Origin: Nitrospirota bacterium
Lineage (GTDB): Bacteria > Nitrospirota > Nitrospiria > Nitrospirales > Nitrospiraceae
Length of the DNA stretch: 64,000 nucleotides
Direction of reading: 5' to 3'
Assembly: GCA_030684575.1 (NCBI GenBank)
Contig: JAUXVD010000021.1
Location: forward strand, 28,633-92,632
Within the stretch, counting starts at the first letter, position 1; each line of letters starts with the position of its first letter. Shown here piece after piece: positions 29,101 to 36,787 of the stretch. Below the pieces are notes generated by a model. That model ran no database searches and was not told the origin of the DNA. It was given only the letters and a program-made list of their open reading frames with translations. Position numbers and translations under genes: made by a program.

Positions 29101-29373
29101 GGATTGCCCGTTCAGACAGTCATGAACGGCCCGCGCCCATACCATGAGCCCATGCGCCTGACGGCCATTATCGAAGCCCCGCGGGACCGGATTTCTTCCA
29201 TCATCAATCGCCAGCCGCTGCTGCAGGGGATCTTCAACAATCGGTGGCTTCACCTGATCGCCTACGAACCGAGCGAACGGCGATATTATCGCTATGAGGG
29301 CGCAGGAGAATGGGTTCACGTCACCATTGAGACCGTCGATAACGAAACGGCTGTCGCCGGCGAGCGGGCCTAA
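26110..29373 (+). CDS. dabA2: DabA inorganic carbon transport subunit (DUF2309), copy 2
   Basis: A 1087-residue DUF2309 protein, identical in length to copy 1 and clearly paralogous over its whole length. The predicted zinc site is intact: C493 and D495 in LAFCIDVRSEVFRR, H766 in LCGHGSTS and C781 in ALDCGACGG. No dabB lies next to it, so it may share the DabB at 12017 or one elsewhere. The start MPYTDVQRME is preferred because AAGGAG lies 6 bp upstream and the length then equals copy 1; in-frame ATGs at 26074 and 26086 would add 12 or 8 residues. It has its own sigma-54 promoter and paired upstream repeats. Confidence 0.9.
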   Translation: MPYTDVQRMELRSYANLAGEVVARLWPMRTFISRNPLQGLESLSFDKAVSRGEELFSGRGYLSSEAYRDAFRSGRIQQRHLDEVLRSLDSGKEIVFGDRRLSHLDLLRAAMVHGVQPSSSDRSAPAGSGSPREDATSLAQLTQWITAILKSDVLAESESLRLCEPDEWPYRETMATWCDRTIGTDLDDQINRQLIKWSAAFCDEGEATWSMPRREGTFFRAWKTAAQHDLSLSLLGIDRASEKISALSDRPEDALLESLERLKVPTSAWEEYLSRHVAALPGWAGFIKWRAEQTAYPWQEAYRIDLVKYLAVRLFYERELVDVSCRNSLNCSGNIEAIQDYARRFPHAVWFRRTLLKGQLPKKASADAARLQGWWRSSDAQAWEDLGRRWYGEHRLLRLEEATTDYARTLLRLAEALDIPTEQIVSMAPGDLRTLLHWFRAFPEQLHGSKWLEAYERSHQAIILRQLDTQAHGDVRLQRHGSPVRPPAQLAFCIDVRSEVFRRHLEQRGGYETFGFAGFFGLPVAYRALGTDFLTDLCPVLLKPKHIVREIPRTYQNGAALRRKSSSQMAKVGHDLLQDLKHNVVTPYVMVEAIGWLFGLPLLGKTLCPRWYHRVATWLKHLFMPEVATTLTVDKLPAVEAEEMVAAEQRIDITRWLRARFDVPGHRLTADRLEGIRRQALGEGPELQSASGDLGHLLALSTTEEEALIEDLRRECRITPRGTAAQLARIAQRGFTLTEQAYYVETSLRLMGLTSSWSRLVILCGHGSTSQNNPYESALDCGACGGSHGLPNARMFAMIANRPHVRELLAKRGLSIPADTHFLAALHDTTTDHVRIADLEDVPPTHRKELAQVLEDVNETGSMAAAERGIALQAASTRHDRRNSLQDVQLRSMDWAQVRPEWGLARNSLFIIGSRQLTQGVDLEGRSFLHSYDHRPDLDGKLLEIIMTAPLIVAQWINLEYYFSTVDPETYGSGSKVYHNVTGRIGVMTGGQSDLRMGLPVQTVMNGPRPYHEPMRLTAIIEAPRDRISSIINRQPLLQGIFNNRWLHLIAYEPSERRYYRYEGAGEWVHVTIETVDNETAVAGERA

Positions 29374-29413
29374 GCCGCGTCACGCAGGTGCGGTACGAGT
29401 AAAGGAGAGAGGT

Positions 29414-30799
29414 ATGCCGGATACGGATTCGATGAAGTTCCCGCGATATCAGGCGGTTCCGTTCTCCTCCTACAAAGAGGTGACCGATTTTCTGCGCGAA
29501 CTTGAAACCGCCTGCATCCTGCGCGGCCAGCCCTCGGACGGCACCGTCAGCTTCGGAGCCCTCGCACGATGTCTGCACGAACTCGGCCGTCCAGACCGAG
29601 CCTACCGGTCCGTACACATCACCGGCACCAACGGAAAAACCAGCGTGAGTCGTATGACGGCGGCGTTGATCCAAGCCAGCGGGATGAAGGTCGGACTCTA
29701 TACCAGTCCCCATCTCGGACATTTTCGAGAACGGATCGCCGTCAACGGTCAGCCGATTAGCGAACGGGAATTGCTGGATGCCTGCAACCACCTCAAGTCG
29801 CTGATGGACTGGGCAGGAGCCGAACTGACGTCCTTTGAGTTTCTCACCGCCGCCGCCTTCTTCGCGTTCCGCACGGCCAAGGTGGACTATGCCGTCGTCG
29901 AGGTCGGTATCGGCGGGCGGCAAGACGCCACCAACATCATCGCGCCCGAGGTGTCGGTCATCACCAACGTGGACTACGACCATATGGATATTCTGGGCGA
30001 CAGGCTGGAGCAGATCGCCGCGGAAAAATCAGGGATCATCAAACCGTTGACTCCCGTCGTCTGCGGGCCCATGCAGGAGGGTCCTCGATCGCTGATTCTG
30101 TCGCGGGCGGAGCAGCTGAAGGCTCCGGTCTTGTCGATCGGACAGGAGTATGACACCAGTGATTTCGTGCGCACCGGGTACCGTGGAACATGCACGATTC
30201 GAGTCGGAAGCACCATCTGGGAAGAGGTCACCGTGGATTCCCCCGCCGCCTTTATGGCCACCAACGCCGCACATGCGGTCGCCGCCTATGATGTCCTTCG
30301 ACGCCGCGGGTTGGTCACGGCCTTGGATGGACCGGCGCTTCGTCACACATTCGAACAGATTCACTTGCCGGCCTGCTGTGAAGTACTTCCCGGACATCCG
30401 ACGATCATCATCGACGGGGCCCACAATGCGCCGGCTGCCGCCAGTCTCTCTTCAACCATCCGAAGCGTCTGTGAAGGCCGCCGAACGGTGTTGCTGGTCT
30501 CGCTTTCACGGGAGAAAGAGTTCGAAAAAATTATCCGGCATCTGGCCTGTGCTGGAGCTGACCGGGCCATCTTCACCCGGTATCCACAGGATCGCTCGGT
30601 CGACCCTCAGGATCTTTCGGATATCTGGCGATCCTGTACGCCGGCCGCGGCAGAAATCGTGGGCGACCCCGATGATGCCTTTCGCAGGGCAGTCCAAGGA
30701 GCAGGGTCTCAAGGGCTTGTCGTGGTCACCGGGTCTTTGGAGTTGGGGGGCTATTGCCGTCCCCTCGCGCAAGCGGCGTTATCGGACGTTGGCGTCTAA
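29414..30799 (+). CDS. folC: Bifunctional folylpolyglutamate / dihydrofolate synthase
   Basis: A 461-residue Mur-ligase-family enzyme. It adds glutamate to dihydropteroate and to reduced folates using ATP. Visible motifs are VHITGTNGKTSVSRM (P-loop), GLYTSPHLGHFRERI, EVGIGGRQDATN, VITNVDYDHMDILG, AAEKSGIIK and the C-terminal domain IIIDGAHNAPAAASL. The ATG follows AAAGGAGAGAGG. It begins 40 bp after dabA2 and may be read from the dabA2 promoter. It is not next to accD or other usual partners. Confidence 0.93.
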   Translation: MPDTDSMKFPRYQAVPFSSYKEVTDFLRELETACILRGQPSDGTVSFGALARCLHELGRPDRAYRSVHITGTNGKTSVSRMTAALIQASGMKVGLYTSPHLGHFRERIAVNGQPISERELLDACNHLKSLMDWAGAELTSFEFLTAAAFFAFRTAKVDYAVVEVGIGGRQDATNIIAPEVSVITNVDYDHMDILGDRLEQIAAEKSGIIKPLTPVVCGPMQEGPRSLILSRAEQLKAPVLSIGQEYDTSDFVRTGYRGTCTIRVGSTIWEEVTVDSPAAFMATNAAHAVAAYDVLRRRGLVTALDGPALRHTFEQIHLPACCEVLPGHPTIIIDGAHNAPAAASLSSTIRSVCEGRRTVLLVSLSREKEFEKIIRHLACAGADRAIFTRYPQDRSVDPQDLSDIWRSCTPAAAEIVGDPDDAFRRAVQGAGSQGLVVVTGSLELGGYCRPLAQAALSDVGV

Positions 30800-30921
30800 C
30801 CGCCTCATGTGACGCCGGAGTTTCGACGCGCATACTGCCTCCGGGGAGGATGGAAGGTGCATCGAAACCCATCAAACGAGAAACATTACCGACAATGCGG
30901 TGTCGAGATAAGGAGGATGCG

Positions 30922-32700
30922 ATGGATGAGCATGCGCAAGATCAGGTGGAGGCGTCTATGAGTCAACCGAACCGGTCCTTCGAGAAGACCAGGACGCGAT
31001 GGATCCTGGCGCTGATTGTCACGGCGTTTGGGGTTTCCGGAGTCTCCCCTGGATTTGGCGCATCCGCTCGCCCCGTCACGCTCCAGCCGGACCATGCCAC
31101 TCCTGGCGCAACCCTGTCGCTCAACGGGAAAGGATTTGGGAATTTCCAATCTGTCCAAACTAATAAAGTCACGGTGAACGGTGTGCCGGCTCTCATACAG
31201 CGATGGGAATCTGACCTGATCGAAGTGAAGGTGCCGTTGACGGCGACAAGCGGTCCCGTTGAGGTGGTGGTGGGTAAGAAGAAGCGGCCTGCCGGGACAT
31301 TGACGATCGTGCAACCGCACATCGAGAGCATCACACCGGCGGAAGCCGAGCGGGGCACGCTGCTCCAGATCACGGGGCGCCATTTCGGCGTGACGGCAGG
31401 CGCGCGCGATCCCAATACCATGTTCGGCGTGAATGATGTGGTGATCGGCGGTGGCGTGGTGCGCCCTCGGCGATGGACAGACAACCTGATTGAAGTCAAG
31501 ATCCCCGCGAACGCGGTGTCCGGAGACGTCGTCGTTCGCTTGGCCTCTTCCGATCCGCTGCCGGATGGATCCTGCTGCGCACCGGTGACGCATGTGGTGA
31601 GTAACGCGGTGCCGATCTCGTTGATTCCTTCAATCCGTGTGGACCCCGTCCATGGTCCTGCCGGCACCAAGGTCGTGCTGTTTGGGCAGGGGGTCGGCAC
31701 CGGCAAGGGGCCGAACGACGCGGTACTGATCGGCGGGAAGCCGGCCACGATTGCGCAATGGAACGACGAGGTGATTGTCGTCCATGTGCCACTCGGGGCT
31801 GAGTCGGGCCCGATGGTGCTGAAGAGCCGCGGGCGCGAACGGACGGTGGGCACCTTCACCGTCCATGTTCCCAAGGCCACCACGATAAGTCCGGCGAGCG
31901 CGCCCATCGGCACGCTGCTCCGCATCAACGGAGAGCACTTCGGGTACTATTCCGAAAGCGGCTCGACGCCCTACAATTTCATGGACTTCAATACAGGCGA
32001 AAATCGCGTGGAGATCGGCGGGGTCCCGGCCGTCATCTATCGCTGGAACGACGACCGGATCGATGTCTGGGTGCCCTTCAGCGCGAAAAGCGGACCAGTC
32101 GTGATCTATCGCAGTGCCAACAAGCCGAACCCGGATGGCTCCTGCTGCGCCGAACGGGGAGTGGTGGCGACGGGCGCCGGAGACTTTACGCTGGTGACGC
32201 CGGTCATCGAGTCGTATGAACCGAAATCAGCCGGGTTGGATGAGCGGGTGACGATCAAGGGGAAAGGATTCGGAACGTTTCTCAAGACCGCTGAGCATAC
32301 GGAACTGGCGATAAACCAGAAAGCCTATAAGCGGCGACTCGATGTGGAAATCAACGAGTCCGATACGAGCACGACCGTCGTGTCGAACGTGTCGAGAACG
32401 GAAGTGCTGTTCAATGGGGCGGCTGCCCTGGTTCAGTCTTGGAGCGATACGGAGATTGTGGTGACGGTGCCGCATCGGAATCTCTATGGGATCGGGAGGC
32501 GGGGTGAGTTTTTCGACAATCTGGCGACTGGTCCGCTGGTCGTTCGGCGTGGCTCCTGGGATGTGCTTCCCGATGGCACCTGCTGCTCGCCGAAGCAGTG
32601 GGTGACGCGTGAGGCCGGATCGTTCACGATTGAAGCGAAGGGACTCCCCGACACAGGCTATTGGAATAACAATCGGCCCGACGCGAACACCAATCAGTAG
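30922..32700 (+). CDS. Exported multi-IPT/TIG domain protein
   Basis: A 592-residue exported protein with a signal segment (TRWILALIVTAFGVSGV) followed by five immunoglobulin-like IPT/TIG domains. Each starts with a P-x-x-G-T-x-L-x-I-x-G-x-x-F-G pattern (for example PGATLSLNGKGFGNF, RGTLLQITGRHFG, IGTLLRINGEHFG). Domains 2, 4 and 5 end in PDG-S/T-CC motifs (LPDGSCCAP, NPDGSCCAE, LPDGTCCSP), paired cysteines I have not met as a TIG signature. The start at 30922 follows AAGGAGG; 30958 (MSQPN) also has a good site and gives a more usual signal peptide. A surface adhesin or structural role is likely but not shown. Confidence 0.75.
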   Translation: MDEHAQDQVEASMSQPNRSFEKTRTRWILALIVTAFGVSGVSPGFGASARPVTLQPDHATPGATLSLNGKGFGNFQSVQTNKVTVNGVPALIQRWESDLIEVKVPLTATSGPVEVVVGKKKRPAGTLTIVQPHIESITPAEAERGTLLQITGRHFGVTAGARDPNTMFGVNDVVIGGGVVRPRRWTDNLIEVKIPANAVSGDVVVRLASSDPLPDGSCCAPVTHVVSNAVPISLIPSIRVDPVHGPAGTKVVLFGQGVGTGKGPNDAVLIGGKPATIAQWNDEVIVVHVPLGAESGPMVLKSRGRERTVGTFTVHVPKATTISPASAPIGTLLRINGEHFGYYSESGSTPYNFMDFNTGENRVEIGGVPAVIYRWNDDRIDVWVPFSAKSGPVVIYRSANKPNPDGSCCAERGVVATGAGDFTLVTPVIESYEPKSAGLDERVTIKGKGFGTFLKTAEHTELAINQKAYKRRLDVEINESDTSTTVVSNVSRTEVLFNGAAALVQSWSDTEIVVTVPHRNLYGIGRRGEFFDNLATGPLVVRRGSWDVLPDGTCCSPKQWVTREAGSFTIEAKGLPDTGYWNNNRPDANTNQ

Positions 32701-32795
32701 CGGAAGGTCGAACCAGAGGCATGGCGATGTCGGGCGCGGCGAGCCGCACGTCGTCACCACTCAATAGAGAACGAAGATTACTGAACGGGAGGACG

Positions 32796-33785
32796 ATGAC
32801 TCCAACAGGGAAAGTGCTCCCGGCAGCGAACGAGGAGTCGATCAGGCTTGCCGCCGAGGTGATCCGGAACGGCGGCCTCGTCGCCTTCCCGACCGAAACG
32901 GTGTATGGGCTCGGCTGCGATGCGCTGAATCCCGATGCCGTGGCGCGCGTTTTCGAGGCCAAGCGCCGACCGTCGTTTGACCCCCTCATCGTGCACATCG
33001 CGACCGAAGCGTCTCTCGATGGGTTGGTTCAGGCCATCAGCCCAGCCGAACGCCGATTGATCAAACGATTCTGGCCCGGTCCGCTGACGCTCGTCCTCCC
33101 GAAGCGAGCGCAGGTTCCCGATCTCGTGACGGCAGGGCTTCCCACCGTCGCGATTCGGATGCCGTCCCATCCGGTGGCACAAGCGCTGATCCGGGAAGCG
33201 GGCGTCCCGATCGCCGCGCCAAGCGCCAATCCGTTCGGCTACGTAAGTCCGACGTCTGCGCAACATGTGGTGGAGGGACTCGGCGATCGCGTCGACCTGA
33301 TTCTCGACGGAGGCCCGTGCCCGATTGGCGTGGAATCCACCATCGTATCGATGGGCGACACCTGGCCGGAGGTCCTGCGGCCTGGCAACATTACGCTCGC
33401 AGAAATCCAGGAAGTCATCGGCCAGGTTGTGCGAGGGACTGCCAGCCGGCCCGTGGCTGCGCCGGGCCAACTCCCCCGCCATTATGCAACCAGGACACCG
33501 CTAACCATTCTGGCTGCTCAAGGGGCCAGACCAGTTGTTCATGGCCACGAGCGCGCCGGACTGTTGGCTGTCTCGGCACCGCTCCACAGGGACGAGGGGT
33601 TCTGCGCGATCGAAGTGCTCTCGACATCAGGCGATCTGCGGGAGGCTGCACGGAATTTGTTTGCGGCGCTGCGGAGGCTGGATGCGCTGGGCCTCGATCG
33701 CCTGTACGCCGAGCCCTGCGACGAACGAGGCCTGGGTCTGGCAATCATGGACCGGCTTCAGCGCTGTGCAGTGTCAACCGACTAG
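32796..33785 (+). CDS. sua5: L-threonylcarbamoyladenylate synthase (Sua5 type)
   Basis: A 329-residue enzyme that makes threonylcarbamoyl-AMP from threonine, bicarbonate and ATP for the t6A37 modification of tRNAs. The YrdC domain (about 10-205) shows GGLVAFPTETVYGLGCDA, KRRPSFDPLIVHI, FWPGPLTLVL, TVAIRMPSHP, PSANPFGYVSPT and GVESTIV. The Sua5 C-terminal domain begins after PGQLPRHYAT (about residue 230). The ATG at 32796 follows GGGAGG; an upstream in-frame ATG at 32721 lacks a ribosome site. Confidence 0.93.
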   Translation: MTPTGKVLPAANEESIRLAAEVIRNGGLVAFPTETVYGLGCDALNPDAVARVFEAKRRPSFDPLIVHIATEASLDGLVQAISPAERRLIKRFWPGPLTLVLPKRAQVPDLVTAGLPTVAIRMPSHPVAQALIREAGVPIAAPSANPFGYVSPTSAQHVVEGLGDRVDLILDGGPCPIGVESTIVSMGDTWPEVLRPGNITLAEIQEVIGQVVRGTASRPVAAPGQLPRHYATRTPLTILAAQGARPVVHGHERAGLLAVSAPLHRDEGFCAIEVLSTSGDLREAARNLFAALRRLDALGLDRLYAEPCDERGLGLAIMDRLQRCAVSTD

Positions 33786-33870
33786 CGACTGTCGCGCCTG
33801 TAGTCATGGATATAGAGGTGACGGATATTTTGACGGATTTCGTTCCTGCCACACCACGAGCGCTGATGGA

Positions 33871-34578
33871 ATGAAGAGGGAGATCAAACTGGCAACCGGC
33901 ACACGTTCCAAAAAGCCGCGCGCGGCGAGCGACAGCGCATCTCTCGGTGGGCTGCGGTCCGCTCGGCAAGGGTTTCCGTCCGTGGTCTTTTGTGACGGCA
34001 AAACTCCACAAGAAATTGTGAGGCTCGCGCGCAAGCTGCTGGCTCAGCATCGGCATCTGCTGGTGCCCCGGGTTTCGCCAGAGATTGCACGTGCCCTGCT
34101 GCGATTGGATCGCCGCGCCGTGTATCACAAGGCGGCCAAAGCCGTCACGGTTCAGGATCCAACACAACGGCTCAAGGGAGACCTGTTGATCGTGACGGCG
34201 GGAACCGCCGACACCCCGATTGCGGAGGAAACGCGAGTGACGGCTGAAGTGATGGGGAGCCGGGTGGAAGTGATCTCTGACGTGGGTGTGGCCGGTCTAC
34301 ACCGAGTGCTGGCCCGTCATAGCAGACTCTTGCAAGCCCGTGTCATCGTGGTGGTAGCCGGTATGGATGGGGCGCTTCCGAGCATCGTCGGCGGACTGGT
34401 CAACTGCCCCGTCATCGCAGTCCCGACAAGCATCGGCTACGGGGCCAGCTTTGGCGGCGTCGCCACTCTCCTCACCATGCTGAACTCATGCGCCTCCGGC
34501 GTGGGGGTGGTCAACATCAACAACGGATTCAGCGCCGGCTGCCTGGCGCACCGCATCAATATGGTAACCGGTGAATAG
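33871..34578 (+). CDS. larB: LarB-type nickel-pincer cofactor biosynthesis protein
   Basis: A 235-residue protein related to PurE (NCAIR mutase). The C-terminal domain has LLIVTAGTADTPIAEE, VISDVGVAGLHRV, VVVAGMDGALPSIVGGLV, IAVPTSIGYGASFGG and GVVNINNGFSAG, typical of LarB. LarB carboxylates and hydrolyses nicotinic acid adenine dinucleotide in the first step of nickel-pincer cofactor synthesis. No larC or larE is seen nearby. The ribosome site before the ATG is weak. It is probably co-transcribed with sua5, 85 bp upstream. Confidence 0.85.
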   Translation: MKREIKLATGTRSKKPRAASDSASLGGLRSARQGFPSVVFCDGKTPQEIVRLARKLLAQHRHLLVPRVSPEIARALLRLDRRAVYHKAAKAVTVQDPTQRLKGDLLIVTAGTADTPIAEETRVTAEVMGSRVEVISDVGVAGLHRVLARHSRLLQARVIVVVAGMDGALPSIVGGLVNCPVIAVPTSIGYGASFGGVATLLTMLNSCASGVGVVNINNGFSAGCLAHRINMVTGE

Positions 34579-34783
34579 AGAATGGCTGTTGCCGTCTCTA
34601 CCGACAGACGCGGCACGTCTTCACGCTGGTCCGTTGAATCCTCATGCTGACTGGCAGCCGTAACAGAGCCGACAACGCGACCTTCCTCTATTCCTGCCTC
34701 AAAAATTCTTTCAGGTCGGACCACCTAGCACTGAACCTCCACGAGCATTGAGCAGTGACGCACAGCTCACCGTGCAGCATCGT
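34579..34783. other. Intergenic spacer after larB
   Basis: This is the first half of a 410-bp gap before icd. I see no gene or clear terminator. The second half holds the icd regulatory sites. Confidence 0.35.
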
Positions 34784-34795
34784 GTGCCGATGCAC
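34784..34795 (+). promoter_or_regulatory. Enhancer-like inverted repeat upstream of icd
   Basis: GTGC-CGAT-GCAC lies inside a larger imperfect palindrome with CGTGCA (34771) and TGCACG (34791) ends. It starts 128 bp before the -24 GG of the icd promoter, close to the 124 bp of the dab sites. Confidence 0.5.
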
Positions 34796-34910
34796 GGGAA
34801 ATTTCTTACCCCCAGAACAACATGTACGCGCCGCGAACTCCCGATCGTGTGAGCCGCGAATTTGCTGGTGAATTTCGATGGTCCGTTCGGAGCGCAGGCC
34901 CCACGCGCTC

Positions 34911-34926
34911 TGGAATCTGTTTTGCA
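34911..34926 (+). promoter_or_regulatory. Sigma-54 type promoter of icd
   Basis: TGGAATCTGTTTTGCA has GG at 34912-34913, ten bases, then GC at 34924-34925, with TTTTGCA at the -12 end. Predicted start is near 34937, giving a leader of about 50 nt with the ribosome site TTAAGGGAGG. Confidence 0.6.
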
Positions 34927-34988
34927 AACATGACCAGTCATGGGAACGGATGGTCCGATCCCCCTTGCTGCTTAAGGGAGGTTGTTGA

Positions 34989-36005
34989 ATGGGTACACAG
35001 CATATCGTAACGATGTTGCCGGGAGAGGGCACTGGCCCGGAAATTTGTGAAGCGGTGCGGCTGGTGATCGATGCCAGCGGCGTCAATATCAAATGGGAGT
35101 ACGAAGAGATCGGACTGGACTGCCTGGATAAGCACGGCACGTTGCTGCCGGACAAGACGGTCCAAGCCATCGCCAGAAACAAGATCGCGTTGAAAGGGCC
35201 CACGACCACGCCGATCGGGACCGGTCACAAGAGCGCGAACGTGACACTGCGGAAGGTGTTCGACCTGTACGCCAACGTGCGGCCCGCGAAGCTGATCCCA
35301 GTGCTCAAGAGGCCCTGGGACAAGATCGATATCCTGAACTTTCGGGAAAACACCGAAGACTGTTACGCCGCCATTGAACACATGGTGTCCGACGAAGTGG
35401 CGCAATGTTTAAAAGTCATCACCTGGCCTGGCTCCTATCGTATCGCTGAGTTTGCCTTTAAGTGGGCCAAAGCCAATGGGCGCAAGAAGATCTACTGCGT
35501 CCACAAGGCCAACATCATGAAGATGACCGACGGGCTCTTTCTCGATGCCTTCAGGGAGGTCGCCAAGAAATATCCGGATATCGAGTCCGGCGACATCATT
35601 GTCGACAATTGCTGCATGCAGCTCGTGAGAAACCCGGCACAGTTCGACTGCTTGGTGCTCCCGAACCTGTATGGCGACATCCTGACGGATCTCTGTGCCG
35701 GACTGGTCGGCGGGCTCGGGTTTGCACCGGGCGCCAACGTAGGCGATAACTGCGCGATTTTCGAAGCGGTCCACGGCTCTGCGCCGAAGTATGCCGGACT
35801 GAAGAAGGTCAATCCCTCGGCCGTGCTGGTCTCCGGAATCATGATGCTCCGTTGGTTAAAAGAAGAAGCGGCAGCCGATCGGATCCAAAAGGCGATGTTT
35901 GCCGTTCTCGATGAGCGGAAGCACGTGACATACGACGTCGGCGGGACGGCGACAACGGACGAGTATGCACAAGCCATCGTGGATAAAATGCAGGCGAAGG
36001 CCTGA
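34989..36005 (+). CDS. icd: NAD-type isocitrate dehydrogenase
   Basis: A 338-residue member of the isocitrate/isopropylmalate dehydrogenase family. It has LPGEGTGPEICEAVRLVID, GPTTTPIGTGHKSANVTLRK, VRPAKL, NFRENTEDCYAAIEH, HKANIMKMTDGLF, VDNCCMQLV, NLYGDILTDLCAG, FEAVHGSAPKYAG and DVGGTATTDEYA. The short length resembles the NAD-dependent subclass. In a reverse TCA cycle it would run as 2-oxoglutarate carboxylation to isocitrate, a CO2-fixing step; in the oxidative direction it would do the opposite. Isopropylmalate or homoisocitrate dehydrogenase is less likely because of the serine/asparagine loop SANVTLRK. The sigma-54 type promoter ties it to the dab genes. Confidence 0.88.
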   Translation: MGTQHIVTMLPGEGTGPEICEAVRLVIDASGVNIKWEYEEIGLDCLDKHGTLLPDKTVQAIARNKIALKGPTTTPIGTGHKSANVTLRKVFDLYANVRPAKLIPVLKRPWDKIDILNFRENTEDCYAAIEHMVSDEVAQCLKVITWPGSYRIAEFAFKWAKANGRKKIYCVHKANIMKMTDGLFLDAFREVAKKYPDIESGDIIVDNCCMQLVRNPAQFDCLVLPNLYGDILTDLCAGLVGGLGFAPGANVGDNCAIFEAVHGSAPKYAGLKKVNPSAVLVSGIMMLRWLKEEAAADRIQKAMFAVLDERKHVTYDVGGTATTDEYAQAIVDKMQAKA

Positions 36006-36043
36006 GCTCAAGACTACTGGCTGAATGAACAAGGAGAACACCC

Positions 36044-36394
36044 ATGCCAACATGTACTGAAATTGCGAAAGCGACGAAGAAGAAACGCGAGATCAAATTG
36101 GTCGGGATCGATATGTACCTCATCTACGATAAGGGGATCCCGAAATTCGAAGACATCGGGCCGTTCAAGTGTGAATTCATTTCGAACCGAGGCACGAAAG
36201 TCTGGCCCGGCTTTGTGAGCCCGGATCTGCTGCAGGTCAATTGGTACCGCTGCAGGTTTATGGCGACCAAGGACGTACAAGATGCGGACGTCAACACCTT
36301 TCTGGACGCCTTGACCAAGCAGGGCTGGTGGTGGTCTGCCTCCCAGAAATTGTGGAACTACGACGGGGAAGCCGGATTCAGCAAGGCGTACTAG
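36044..36394 (+). CDS. Conserved small protein downstream of icd
   Basis: A 116-residue soluble protein of unknown function. It has a lysine-rich start (IAKATKKKREIKLVGID), then IYDKGIPKFEDIGPFKCEF and an aromatic C-terminus (GWWWSASQKLWNYDGEAGF). It begins 38 bp after icd, behind the ribosome site AAGGAGAAC, and so is probably co-transcribed. Co-transcription suggests a role with isocitrate dehydrogenase, but nothing in the sequence names one. Confidence 0.7.
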   Translation: MPTCTEIAKATKKKREIKLVGIDMYLIYDKGIPKFEDIGPFKCEFISNRGTKVWPGFVSPDLLQVNWYRCRFMATKDVQDADVNTFLDALTKQGWWWSASQKLWNYDGEAGFSKAY

Positions 36395-36405
36395 GCGCCA
36401 CATGC

Positions 36406-36434
36406 GCCTGACGTCTCCAACGGCGACGTCAGGC
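36406..36434 (+). terminator. Hairpin after the icd operon
   Basis: A perfect 10-bp stem, GCCTGACGTC with GACGTCAGGC, with a 9-nt loop begins 12 bp after the stop of the small gene downstream of icd. No T-run follows, so termination strength is uncertain. Confidence 0.5.
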
Positions 36435-36468
36435 TGCCGTGCAGCGTTAGAACATGAACGGGTTGGAG

Positions 36469-36503
36469 CGCTGCGTGCCTCGTGAGTTACGGGGCACGCA
36501 GCG
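36469..36503 (+). terminator. Second hairpin between icd and mpsC-like units
   Basis: A perfect 11-bp stem (CGCTGCGTGCC with GGCACGCAGCG) has a 13-nt loop that can pair further (CGT/ACG). There is no T-run. It could be a second terminator or an RNA-processing hairpin. Confidence 0.4.
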
Positions 36504-36568
36504 ACTCTCCCTCGAACATGCTGAACATCAAACGTGCCGCTGATCCCCCAATATGGAGGAGCCTATCG

Positions 36569-36769
36569 ATGGACCCACAGGGTGACGAAGTGCCGGCGCC
36601 AAGGCTCCTCGAACGCTCTGAATCAGCCATGGGAATGGACTCCCGCGGCTCCCTGCGCTCGGAGCGCGATGAGACGAGCGATCCCTCCTCTCAGTCGATT
36701 GAAGAATTCATCCGCGACCGTTTCAGCACGAAGCTTGAAGACCCGCACACAGGTCGCATGATTCGATGA
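36569..36769 (+). CDS. Small hydrophilic ORF preceding the MpsC-like gene
   Basis: A 66-residue, highly charged protein (MDPQGDEVPAPRLLERSE and SIEEFIRDRFSTKLEDPH). The strong ribosome site GGAGGAG lies about 8 bp before the ATG, and the stop is 18 bp before the MpsC-like gene, so it is probably a real first gene of that unit. I do not recognise the family. Confidence 0.55.
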   Translation: MDPQGDEVPAPRLLERSESAMGMDSRGSLRSERDETSDPSSQSIEEFIRDRFSTKLEDPHTGRMIR

Positions 36770-36787
36770 GCAATCTCTGAGGTACCA

